The notes under the pieces were generated by a model. It was not told the DNA's origin, did no database searches, and worked only from the letters and a program-made list of their open reading frames with translations. From the NCBI GenBank assembly GCA_023660035.1, contig JAGXOF010000045.1:1-7455 (forward strand): 7,455 nt of DNA, in the 5' to 3' direction. The position numbers and the translations under genes were made by a program. Positions 1 through 6,217 of this stretch are shown here, in pieces; position 1 is the first letter of the stretch, and each line of letters starts with the position of its first letter. The stretch is from Dehalococcoidia bacterium LH_S1 (GTDB lineage: Bacteria > Chloroflexota > Dehalococcoidia > SZUA-161 > SpSt-899).

Positions 1-53
1 AAGAAAGGGTTATTACTACCCCTCCCAGGCCCATTTCTGGATTAGAAAAGACT

Positions 54-74
54 GGGCGCGAATAAATTCGCCCC
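54..74. other. Small hairpin near left edge
   Basis: GGG (54-56) and GCGAA (58-62) pair with TTCGC (67-71) and CCC (72-74) around a TAAA loop, leaving C57 bulged. This could be the end of a terminator for a gene left of the window, but no clear T-run follows (the next T-run, TTTT, starts at 91). Its function is unassigned. Confidence 0.3.
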
Positions 75-106
75 TGCCCTCTGCTGCTCCTTTTCCGACC
101 CTTGGC

Positions 107-161
107 ATGTCATGCTGAAGATGTCATTCTGAATTTATTTCAGAATCTCATTCAGCATCTC
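107..161. repeat. Nested palindromic intergenic repeat
   Basis: The inner unit (121-148) begins ATGTCATTC and ends GAATCT. Its arms ATTCTGAA (126-133) and TTCAGAAT (139-146) enclose a TTTAT loop. It sits inside the loop of a second copy whose arms are ATGCTGAA (112-119) and TTCAGCAT (151-158). The left flanks, ATGTCATGCTGAA (107-119) and ATGTCATTCTGAA (121-133), differ at one base. The right flanks, TTCAGAATCTC (139-149) and TTCAGCATCTC (151-161), also differ at one base, and the two changes restore pairing. It resembles REP/BIME-type repeats that scatter through intergenic DNA. Whether it recurs elsewhere in this genome cannot be seen here. Confidence 0.75.
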
Positions 162-169
162 CGCTTACT

Positions 170-197
170 AGATTCCGGATCAAGTCCGGAATGACAT
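170..197. repeat. Second palindromic repeat unit, inverted
   Basis: Read on the minus strand this 28-base unit starts ATGTCATTC and ends GAATCT, exactly like the unit at 121-148, with a different middle. Its arms, ATTCCGGA (172-179) and TCCGGAAT (185-192), form a perfect 8-bp stem around a 5-base loop. Compared with the first unit, two stem pairs have changed on both sides (T:A to C:G and A:T to G:C). It is therefore a diverged copy of the same family in opposite orientation, and the pair forms a BIME-like head-to-head arrangement. Confidence 0.75.
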
Positions 198-203
198 ACC
201 CAA

Positions 204-228
204 AGGCATCCTCCGTTGGCGGATGCCT
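204..228. other. GC-rich hairpin
   Basis: AGGCATCC (204-211) pairs perfectly with GGATGCCT (221-228) across a 9-base loop. The stem would suit a terminator on either strand, but no T-run follows on the plus strand (CCTTGCAC) and none is evident on the minus strand. It could be a terminator of an off-window gene, a leader structure for the downstream operon, or part of the repeat cluster. Confidence 0.4.
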
Positions 229-378
229 CCTTGCACAAAATACCAGGTCATTACAGCAAATATTACCGTATAAACCACATACCTGGACCCTCGGTATCCT
301 CTCTTTCATCCCTGTCAAAGGCCGAGTATCATTCTTTCAGAAGGATTAAAGCTGTCGTTCTCTGTGTAAGGAGGATAT
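229..378 (+). promoter_or_regulatory. Non-coding leader upstream of the metVF operon
   Basis: No gene is visible here, and together with 1-228 this makes 378 bases without coding signal. A TATAAA at 269-274 could be a -10 box, but no matching -35 box lies 16-18 bases upstream, so the promoter is not firmly placed. The only other structure seen is a short CTCGG/CCGAG pairing (290-294 with 322-326). The segment ends with AAGGAGG (368-374), the Shine-Dalgarno site of the first operon gene. The operon promoter must lie in this segment or further left. Confidence 0.35.
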
Positions 379-2493
379 ATGTATACAGCACTCAAGGAGA
401 GCCAACCGCATGCTCGCAAAAGGGAACCTTCCTTTGACCATAGCCTCATGCCGCCGTGCCAGGCCGCATGTCCTTTACACATGGACATCAGAGGGTATAT
501 CGACCTCATTGCTCAAGGGAAGGTGATGGAGGCCCTGAAGGTCATAAGGGATGACAATCCGTTCCCCTCCATATGTGCCCATGTATGCACCCGTCCATGC
601 GAGGATAACTGCCGCCGGGGCCAACTCGACAAGCCCCTGGCCATCAGAGCGTTGAAACGTTTCGCTGTGGAATTCGGCGGCGACCGGATGGTGCGAGCCG
701 AAGCGGAGATGACCCAGAGCGAGAAGGTGGCAATAGTCGGCGCAGGCCCTGCGGGGCTGTCCTGTGCCTACTATCTCCGCAAGCTCGGCTACCCCACAAC
801 CGTTTTCGAGGCGCACTCAGAGTTGGGAGGCATGCTGCGGGTGGGCATCCCGCGATACCGTCTACCACGTGAAGTACTCGACGCGGAAGTGGAGCGGCTC
901 ATCCACATGGGGGTGGATATCAGGACGAATACACAGGTCGCCTCTCTGGACCTGCTATTCGGGATGGACTATCGCGCCGTCTTCTTAACGATAGGGGCTC
1001 ACCAGGGCCTAAACCTGGGGATAGAGGGAGAGGATAGCCCGGGAGTCATCGACGGCGCGACGTTTCTGCGCGAGGTCAACCTGGGACTTAAGCCTGCGCT
1101 CGGGGAGGATGTGGCGGTGGTGGGGGGAGGAAACGCAGCTATCGACGCGGCTCGCACCGCTCTCAGGCTCGGAACCCAAAGAGTCTCTGTGCTCTATCGC
1201 CGCAGTCGAGATGAAATGCCCGCTGATGACGTCGAGGTGAATCAGGCCCTTGAAGAAGGCATGGAATTATTGTTCCTGACTGCTCCAACCAGCATAAGGA
1301 GGGTGAACGGGAGCCTGGAGGTAACATGTGTCAAGATGGAGCTTGGGGAACCTGATAGCAGTGGCAGGCGTCGGCCGGTGCCGGTCGAGGAGAGTGAGTT
1401 TGGTATGAAGGTCGATGCGCTGATCGCTGCGATAGGACAAGCCCCTCAAATTCCAAAGGATTTTAGTCTCCGCATAGGGAGGGGTAGTACCATCCAGGTC
1501 GACCCGCTCACCCTCTCCACGAACCGACTAGGGGTTTTCGCCGGGGGAGATGCTGTCACCGGCCCGGCTACCGTTGTCCAGGCTTTAGCCACAGGCAGGC
1601 TGGCCGCAAACCGCATTGACGAGTATCTACATCACAGATACCCATTCAGCATAAACAAGGAGAGGGAGCCCCTGACAGGCCACCTCCTCTCAAGGACATC
1701 GGAGGCGATAAAGAGGACTGAACGCGCTGACCCGCCGGTCATGCCCCCGGAGGCAAGGACAAAGGACTTCGCTCCGCTGGAAAGGGTGTATGATTGGGAA
1801 ACAGCCGTTGACGAGGCAAGGAGATGCCTCCGTTGTGGCATGGGGGCAGAGATACTCTTCCAGGATAAGTGTGCGACTTGCTTAACGTGCATCAGGGTAT
1901 GTCCCTATCACGTGCCGTATCTGGACAGCGATGGCACAGTTCAGATACCCCCCGATCAGTGCCAGGCCTGCGGCGTGTGCGTAGCCCAATGCCCTGCCAG
2001 GGCCATTGTACTCAGGAAGCCTTATGACCGCCGGCAGGTAGCCGAGGAGCTGGAGCACGTGGCCCGGGTAAGATCAGGGTCCAAATCCAAACCCTTAATT
2101 GTCGGCTTCTGCTGTCAGTACGGTCTGTTCGGCACAGGTGCGCTGTCCGGTCTCTGGAAGCATGCAAAGGCCGGGATAGGGATAGTGCCTGTACTGTGTG
2201 TAGCCAAGGTAGAAGCCGAACACATACTGCGTGCTTTTGAGTTAGGAGCAGAGGGCGTCTTCATAGCTGGATGCGGCGAAAAGTGTGCCCGGGAGGAGAC
2301 CGCCTTCTGGGTGCAACAACAGGTGGAGAAGGTCAAAAAAACACTTCAGGGACTCAATATGGATCCGGAGCGCCTTCAGGTTTTCAATATCTCGGAGGAG
2401 AACGACGACCCGGTTACAGCCCTGGATCAATTCACGGAACAAATCGGCGGCCTGTGTCTGGCCGCCGCAATTAGAGAGGAGGTGAAATCTTGA
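379..2493 (+). CDS. GltD-like NADPH/FAD and Fe-S oxidoreductase fused to an MvhD-like domain
   Basis: This is a predicted cytoplasmic electron-transfer protein that probably takes electrons from NADPH. Residues 20-110 form the GltD/NfnB-type N-terminal Fe-S domain (Cys27, 31, 66, 70, 74, 78). FAD binds at GAGPAG (121-126). The second Rossmann motif GGGNAA (249-254), followed by YRRSRDEMP (273-281), is typical of the NADPH-binding family. GGDAVTGPATVVQAL (389-403) closes the FAD fold. Cys483 and 486 precede two [4Fe-4S] motifs (Cys498/501/504/508 and 528/531/534/538). Residues 572-690 resemble MvhD, the [2Fe-2S] subunit linking hydrogenase or HdrA-type partners, with Cys578, 579, 607, 632 and 636. 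The start is firm: AAGGAGG lies just upstream, an in-frame TAA sits at 367-369, and the next Met is residue 24. The stop overlaps metV by 4 nt, so it probably donates electrons to MetV-MetF. It is not HdrA, because the flavin module is GltD-like. That it serves MetVF is inference from context. Confidence 0.88.
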   Translation: MYTALKESQPHARKREPSFDHSLMPPCQAACPLHMDIRGYIDLIAQGKVMEALKVIRDDNPFPSICAHVCTRPCEDNCRRGQLDKPLAIRALKRFAVEFGGDRMVRAEAEMTQSEKVAIVGAGPAGLSCAYYLRKLGYPTTVFEAHSELGGMLRVGIPRYRLPREVLDAEVERLIHMGVDIRTNTQVASLDLLFGMDYRAVFLTIGAHQGLNLGIEGEDSPGVIDGATFLREVNLGLKPALGEDVAVVGGGNAAIDAARTALRLGTQRVSVLYRRSRDEMPADDVEVNQALEEGMELLFLTAPTSIRRVNGSLEVTCVKMELGEPDSSGRRRPVPVEESEFGMKVDALIAAIGQAPQIPKDFSLRIGRGSTIQVDPLTLSTNRLGVFAGGDAVTGPATVVQALATGRLAANRIDEYLHHRYPFSINKEREPLTGHLLSRTSEAIKRTERADPPVMPPEARTKDFAPLERVYDWETAVDEARRCLRCGMGAEILFQDKCATCLTCIRVCPYHVPYLDSDGTVQIPPDQCQACGVCVAQCPARAIVLRKPYDRRQVAEELEHVARVRSGSKSKPLIVGFCCQYGLFGTGALSGLWKHAKAGIGIVPVLCVAKVEAEHILRAFELGAEGVFIAGCGEKCAREETAFWVQQQVEKVKKTLQGLNMDPERLQVFNISEENDDPVTALDQFTEQIGGLCLAAAIREEVKS
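2476..2484 (+). promoter_or_regulatory. Ribosome binding site that fixes the metV TTG start
   Basis: AGAGGAGGTG lies at the end of the upstream gene. From the end of AGGAGG there are 7 bases to TTG at 2490-2492. No ATG or GTG at this spacing is available in the metV frame, so the TTG is the likely start. The TTGA overlap suggests re-initiation by ribosomes finishing the upstream gene. Confidence 0.75.
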
Positions 2494-3173
2494 TTGTCGC
2501 TGAACAGAAGCCGCTTGAGGAAATAAGGCGAACGATTGCCCCATACGAGAAGGTCCTGATTCTTGGCTGCGGTACCTGTATGACGGTTTGTGGCGCTGGC
2601 GGTGAGCGAGAGGTCTCCTTCCTGCGCAGCGCCCTGCAGATGGCCGAGGCAAGGGAGGGGGAAGTGATTCACACTTTCTCCGAATACACGGTGAAACGGC
2701 AGTGCGATGTTGAGTTCCTGGAGGCCGTTAACCCGTTTGCAGAGGAAGTCGATGCCATTCTCTCACTGGGTTGCGGCATCGGGGTGCAATCGCTGGCCTC
2801 ACACTTCCAGGACATTCCCTGCCTGCCCGGCGTCAACACCTCTTTCATGGGGATGGCCGATGAATGGGGTGTATGGGATGAGCGGTGTGCAGCATGTGGC
2901 GAGTGCCGCCTGGCCGAGACAGCTGGCATCTGTCCAATAACCAGATGTACCAAGGGACTTCTCAATGGACCCTGTGCGGGGAGCAAAAACGGCAAGTGCG
3001 AGGTAAACAAGGACATGGACTGTGCATGGATTCTCATCTACCAACGATTGGAAAGACTGGGGCAACTCGACAAGATGCGGCGATACTATCCTCCAAGGAA
3101 CTTCCGTCCCATACCAAGACCGCGCAGGATAACAACGAAAGTCGGGGCAACCGAGGGAGGGGCACATGGCTAA
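2490..3173 (+). CDS. metV: MetV: methylene-tetrahydrofolate reductase C-terminal (zinc/Fe-S) family protein
   Basis: This is the partner subunit of MetF in MetVF-type methylene-tetrahydrofolate reductases of acetogens and related anaerobes, where it relays electrons from a partner protein to MetF. It has 227 residues and 14 cysteines. An N-terminal CGTC-x3-C motif (Cys27, 30, 34) is followed by Cys72, 95 and 111. A cysteine-rich C-terminal half holds CAACGEC (Cys133, 136, 139), ICPITRC (Cys148, 153), then Cys162, 170 and 178; the GLLNGPC and DCAW segments are characteristic of the family. These residues suit Fe-S and zinc binding, though the ligands cannot be assigned from sequence. The basic, proline-rich tail (200-213) looks unstructured. 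Translation starts at TTG, coupled to the preceding gene, and the end overlaps metF by 8 nt, fitting a 1:1 complex. In acetogens MetVF can associate with HdrABC-MvhD; here the fused upstream protein may take that role. Confidence 0.9.
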   Translation: MIVAEQKPLEEIRRTIAPYEKVLILGCGTCMTVCGAGGEREVSFLRSALQMAEAREGEVIHTFSEYTVKRQCDVEFLEAVNPFAEEVDAILSLGCGIGVQSLASHFQDIPCLPGVNTSFMGMADEWGVWDERCAACGECRLAETAGICPITRCTKGLLNGPCAGSKNGKCEVNKDMDCAWILIYQRLERLGQLDKMRRYYPPRNFRPIPRPRRITTKVGATEGGAHG

Positions 3174-4077
3174 GTCGTTGTTTGAGGAGAAGCTTTACTC
3201 CGATACATTTCTGGTGACCTCAGAGGTAGGGCCGCCCAAGGGCACAGATATCTCGGAGCTGGTCGAGAACATCGAACTGCTCAAGGACAAAGTCGATGCC
3301 ATAAACGTTACCGACCATCAAAGCTCGGTGATGCGCTTTCCATCACTTGGCGGTTGCCTCCTGGTAAAGGATCAGGGCGGCGAACCCATCCTGCAGATGA
3401 CCTGTCGCGACCGCAACCGCCTGGCGCTTGAAGCGGATTTGCTTCTGGCTCACACAAGAGGGATAAATAACGTTCTTTGCCTGACAGGCGATAGCATCGA
3501 TGTAGGAGACCATTCGGAAGTGAAGCCGGTATTCGATGTGGATTCCGTGCAGTTACTGAGAATGATTCAAGATATGGAAGCAGGCAAGGACGCGGCAGGC
3601 AATGATCTCAAGGGAGCACCTCAGTTCTTTATTGGTGCTTCGGTTCATCCGGCAGCGGACTTTATCGAGCCACAACTTATCAAATTCGATAAGAAAATAG
3701 CCGCCGGGGCACAGTTCTTCCAGACTCAGGGCATCTTTGAGCTGCCGAGCCTGCGCAGGTTCATGCAGTATGCCAGTCAGTTCAACACAAAGGTACTGGC
3801 CGGCGTAATAGTCCTGTCATCGCCCAGAATGGCCCAGTTTATGAATGAGAATGTCCCTGGGATAACGGTACCGCAGGAAGTCATTGACGAGCTAGCTACA
3901 GCCGAGAAGGGGAAGCGGCTTCAGAAGGGTATTGAGATTGCGGGTAGACTCATCAAGGCTATAAAGGAGGAAAAGCTATGTCAGGGTGTCCATATTATGG
4001 CCGTTGGTAACGAGAGGATAGTCCCCGACATCCTTGAGGCGGCTGAGTTGGAGCTCGCTGCCGGTCGGGCAAGTTAA
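3166..4077 (+). CDS. metF: Methylene-tetrahydrofolate reductase (MetF)
   Basis: MetF reduces 5,10-methylene-tetrahydrofolate to 5-methyl-tetrahydrofolate with bound flavin, feeding the methyl branch of the Wood-Ljungdahl pathway and methionine synthesis. At 303 residues it has the normal length of a bacterial MetF TIM barrel. TSEVGPPKG (18-26) carries Glu20, matching the catalytic Glu of E. coli MetF (FEFFPP region). MTCRDRN (78-84) and LTGD (106-109) match the flavin/folate-binding strands, AGAQFFQTQGIF (180-191) matches the conserved barrel strand, and GVHIMAVGN (274-282) the C-terminal folate-site strand. ATG lies 5 bases after GGAGG (3156-3160) and inside the end of metV, so the two are translationally coupled. 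With MetV adjacent, electrons probably come through MetV rather than by direct NADH binding as in the stand-alone E. coli enzyme. Whether it works in carbon fixation, methyl oxidation or only methionine supply cannot be told from this window. Confidence 0.95.
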   Translation: MAKSLFEEKLYSDTFLVTSEVGPPKGTDISELVENIELLKDKVDAINVTDHQSSVMRFPSLGGCLLVKDQGGEPILQMTCRDRNRLALEADLLLAHTRGINNVLCLTGDSIDVGDHSEVKPVFDVDSVQLLRMIQDMEAGKDAAGNDLKGAPQFFIGASVHPAADFIEPQLIKFDKKIAAGAQFFQTQGIFELPSLRRFMQYASQFNTKVLAGVIVLSSPRMAQFMNENVPGITVPQEVIDELATAEKGKRLQKGIEIAGRLIKAIKEEKLCQGVHIMAVGNERIVPDILEAAELELAAGRAS

Positions 4078-4101
4078 AAATTAGGGGAAAGGAGGGAAGA
4101 A

Positions 4102-4929
4102 ATGGTGGAGAAGAGAAGGATATTGCTTGTGGATGACGAGCCTGATTTCCTGGAGGCATTCCGGATGACGCTTCAGGCGAAGAATTTCGACGTCATCCCT
4201 ACCTCAAGCAAGGCACAAGCCCAGGAGAAAATGAAGGAGGACCCCGCAATCGTCGTGCTGGGCACTCTGGAACCGGCCGGAGATGCATTCTCTCTGCATC
4301 AATGGTTGAAAAAACACCCACGGTACAAGGACGTGCCTCTGGTAGTTATCGACGCCAGAAAGGAAGAGCGTTCAGTGAAGGGCTGGAGGCGCCACGAGGG
4401 AATGCAGCTTGAGGCCGATGAGTTCGTGAGCAAACCGATAGAGCCTGCGGTGCTCGTCCCGCACATACAGAATCTGCTGGAAGAGGTATACAGAATTATC
4501 CGGGTCCTTGTGGCTGAGGACCACACCGTAGTCAGAGACGGCATATGTTCGGTTCTGGCATTGCAAAAGGACATGGAGATAGTGGCGGAGGTGCCCAACG
4601 GCAAAGAGGCGCTCGACAAGGTACTGAGGCTTATGCCCGATGTAGCGCTGCTCGACATAGTCATGCCGGTAATGAGCGGGATCGATGCCGCAAGGCGGAT
4701 CACCAGCGAGTATCCACAAACACGGTCGCTTATGTTGACGCAGTATGACGAACCGGAGAACATGATTGCGTGCAAGCAGGCGGGGGCATTCGGTTTCATC
4801 CCGAAGAAGGCAGCCAGCGGGCAGCTTATAACTGGCGTGAGGTCGGTATCAAAGGGTGATTACTTCCCCGAGCCTTTTGCCGAGCTAGAGGAGACCTTCA
4901 CATCACCTCAGAGACCGTCGGGGCCGTAG
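4102..4929 (+). CDS. Double receiver-domain protein, first receiver degenerate, no output domain
   Basis: Two response-regulator receiver domains are joined without a DNA-binding domain (275 aa). Receiver 1 (residues 6-128) keeps the acidic pair Asp11/Asp12 and Lys111 (SKP), but the phosphoacceptor position is Gly54 (VVLGTLEP where LLD-x2-MP is expected) and the switch Thr is Asp84. It is probably not phosphorylated. Receiver 2 (133-251) is NarL/LuxR-type and complete: Glu139/Asp140, phosphoacceptor Asp185 (LLDIVMP), Thr213 (MLT) and Lys235. NarL proteins normally continue into a LuxR helix-turn-helix, but here the frame stops about 20 residues after the receiver. AAGGAGG (4089-4095) lies 6 bases before the ATG, 24 bases after metF, so it is probably co-transcribed. 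It may act as a protein-interaction switch or phosphate sink. No histidine kinase is in the window. Tying it to control of one-carbon metabolism is inference from position only. Confidence 0.88.
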   Translation: MVEKRRILLVDDEPDFLEAFRMTLQAKNFDVIPTSSKAQAQEKMKEDPAIVVLGTLEPAGDAFSLHQWLKKHPRYKDVPLVVIDARKEERSVKGWRRHEGMQLEADEFVSKPIEPAVLVPHIQNLLEEVYRIIRVLVAEDHTVVRDGICSVLALQKDMEIVAEVPNGKEALDKVLRLMPDVALLDIVMPVMSGIDAARRITSEYPQTRSLMLTQYDEPENMIACKQAGAFGFIPKKAASGQLITGVRSVSKGDYFPEPFAELEETFTSPQRPSGP

Positions 4930-4950
4930 GTTTCCCAGGGCACCATCGTC

Positions 4951-4980
4951 GAAGGCGGCTGGCGAATGCCAGCCGCCTTC
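4951..4980. terminator. Probable shared bidirectional terminator
   Basis: GAAGGCGGCTGGC (4951-4963) pairs perfectly with GCCAGCCGCCTTC (4968-4980) around a GAAT loop, a 13-bp GC-rich stem. It lies 21 bases after the receiver-protein stop and 3 bases past the lysC stop on the other strand, where convergent operons need a terminator. T-runs are weak on both sides (TATCT on the plus strand; none clear on the minus strand), so it may act as a stabilising or factor-assisted terminator. Confidence 0.8.
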
Positions 4981-4983
4981 TAT

Positions 4984-5472
4984 CTAAACTTCGGTTGCTT
5001 TGAGCTCGAAGGCCTTATGTAAAGTCCGCACGGCTTCAGAGACCTTTGCTCCCTCGATGATGCAGGTGATCCTGATCTCCGAGGTGGAAATCAACTCAAT
5101 GTTGATATTCTGGTCTGAGAGAGCCCTGAACATGTGTGAAGCATATCCGGGAGCGCTCTGAATTCCCGAACCGATGATGCTCACCTTCCCCACCGTGTTA
5201 TCGCTTACGCACTTTCTGGCACCAATAGATTCAGCTACGGATTTGACCACCTCCATTGCGCTGTCCAGGTCATTTCTCCCCACAGTGAAGGTAACATCGG
5301 TAATCCTGTCGATACTGGCATTCTGAACAATGGTGTCAACGCTTATGTTCGCAGCTGCCAGTGCCTCAAATACGGAGCTGGCAATGCCGGGCTTGTCCGG
5401 CACGCCGATGACGGTTACCTTGGCGATATTTGAATCGTGGGCTATGCCACTGATCTTGTTTCTCACTTCCAT
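4984..5472 (-). CDS. lysC: Likely aspartate kinase beta subunit from an internal lysC start
   Basis: Met247 of lysC is preceded by GGAGGTG (5484 down to 5478), with 7 bases from GGAGG to ATG, as good a site as those of the true genes here. Initiation there would give a 161-residue protein of just the linker and both ACT domains. In Bacillus subtilis aspartokinase II and in Corynebacterium and Thermus enzymes, an in-frame internal start makes exactly such a beta subunit, forming an alpha2beta2 enzyme. The site falls in the same place, the kinase/ACT linker. Its use is inferred from sequence and not shown. Confidence 0.6.
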   Translation of the reverse strand: MEVRNKISGIAHDSNIAKVTVIGVPDKPGIASSVFEALAAANISVDTIVQNASIDRITDVTFTVGRNDLDSAMEVVKSVAESIGARKCVSDNTVGKVSIIGSGIQSAPGYASHMFRALSDQNINIELISTSEIRITCIIEGAKVSEAVRTLHKAFELKATEV

Positions 5473-6207
5473 AGAAACACCTCCGTGAATAAGAGTCCCC
5501 TGGTTATCGTTAAACGAGGAGGCTATCAAAATCGGCATGTTGTATTCCCATCCCAGTTCCACGGCACGCGGATGCACAACCTTGGAGCCCAGAGCTGCCA
5601 TGTCCAGCATTTCCTCATAGACTATCTCATCCAGCTTGCGTGCCTCAGGGACAAGCCGCGGATCGGCAGAGTAAACTCCTTCAACGTCGCTGAAGATCTC
5701 ACACCTGTCCGCGGAGAGACCTATCGCCAAAGCCACCGCGGTTGTATCGGAACCGCCACGGCCAAGGGTTGTTATATCATATTCCTCGCTGATTCCCTGA
5801 AACCCCGCGACGACAACGATCTTGTCCTGGTCCAGCTCTCTTGTGATACGCTTTGTGGAGATACCGGTAATCCTGGCGCGGCTATAGACTGAGTCTGTCT
5901 GAATCCCGGCCTGTGCACCAGTGAGACTGATGGCCTCCTGCCCCATGGACCTCAGGCCCATCGTGAGCAGAGTGCAGGACACGACCTCACCGGTTGAGAG
6001 CAACATGTCAAGCTCGCGCTTGTCCGGTCGCTCCGATACCTGTCCGGCAAGACCAATGAGTTCATCGGTGGTTTTACCCATTGCGGAAACAACTACCACT
6101 ACCTGATTCCCCTCTTCCTTTGCACGAATTATTCTCCGCGCAACATGCCTTATCCTCTCGGCATCCGCGACCGAGCTTCCACCATACTTCTGAACTATAA
6201 GCGGCAT
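4984..6207 (-). CDS. lysC: Aspartate kinase
   Basis: Aspartate kinase phosphorylates L-aspartate to 4-phospho-aspartate, the first step towards lysine, threonine, methionine and diaminopimelate. The 407-residue length is that of the monofunctional class, without a homoserine dehydrogenase fusion. The kinase domain (1-245) shows KYGGSS (7-12), SAMG (41-44), TGE (72-74), GRGGSDTTA (149-157) and SDVEGVYSADPR (173-184). Two ACT domains follow (about 265-330 and 340-405), the usual site of feedback control by lysine and/or threonine. The start is supported by the conserved N-terminus and AGGAG 7 bases upstream. That Shine-Dalgarno overlaps the TAG stop of the preceding DUF4349 gene, only 10 bases away, so the two are probably co-transcribed. 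The link between them looks incidental. An internal start for a short subunit lies at codon 247. Confidence 0.96.
   Translation of the reverse strand: MPLIVQKYGGSSVADAERIRHVARRIIRAKEEGNQVVVVVSAMGKTTDELIGLAGQVSERPDKRELDMLLSTGEVVSCTLLTMGLRSMGQEAISLTGAQAGIQTDSVYSRARITGISTKRITRELDQDKIVVVAGFQGISEEYDITTLGRGGSDTTAVALAIGLSADRCEIFSDVEGVYSADPRLVPEARKLDEIVYEEMLDMAALGSKVVHPRAVELGWEYNMPILIASSFNDNQGTLIHGGVSMEVRNKISGIAHDSNIAKVTVIGVPDKPGIASSVFEALAAANISVDTIVQNASIDRITDVTFTVGRNDLDSAMEVVKSVAESIGARKCVSDNTVGKVSIIGSGIQSAPGYASHMFRALSDQNINIELISTSEIRITCIIEGAKVSEAVRTLHKAFELKATEV
5478..5484 (-). promoter_or_regulatory. Internal ribosome binding site in lysC
   Basis: On the minus strand the bases read GGAGGTG, followed by TTTCT and ATG at 5472-5470. 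The codons here encode the variable linker between kinase and ACT domains (HGGVSM), where protein constraint on the bases is low, so the strong Shine-Dalgarno match is unlikely to be imposed by the amino acids. Confidence 0.6.
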
Positions 6208-6217
6208 AAACCTTCTC

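Noticed and set aside
107..228. CRISPR array
   Set aside because: The repeats are palindromic, nested and inverted, with no regular spacers and no cas genes in the window.
216..437. Plus-strand frame of 73 codons crossing the leader and the first gene start
   Set aside because: It starts at TTG inside a hairpin loop, has no Shine-Dalgarno, lacks any recognisable domain and overlaps the well-supported gene at 379.
379..2493. Identification of the first gene as HdrA
   Set aside because: The flavin module has the GltD/NfnB N-terminal cysteine pattern and the YRRSRDEMP NADPH motif, unlike HdrA; only the MvhD-like tail is shared with HdrA fusions.
2242..2652. Minus-strand frame of 136 codons opposite the end of the oxidoreductase gene and the start of metV
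   Set aside because: It lies wholly antisense to two conserved genes, has low-complexity composition and no recognisable domain; it is a shadow frame.
4900..4950. Possible frameshift that removed a LuxR helix-turn-helix from the receiver protein
   Set aside because: Only about 20 bases separate the stop from the terminator hairpin, and no helix-turn-helix coding is left in any frame, so the domain is truly absent rather than shifted.
5437..5892. Plus-strand frame of 151 codons opposite lysC
   Set aside because: It is antisense to the conserved kinase domain and shows no family motif.
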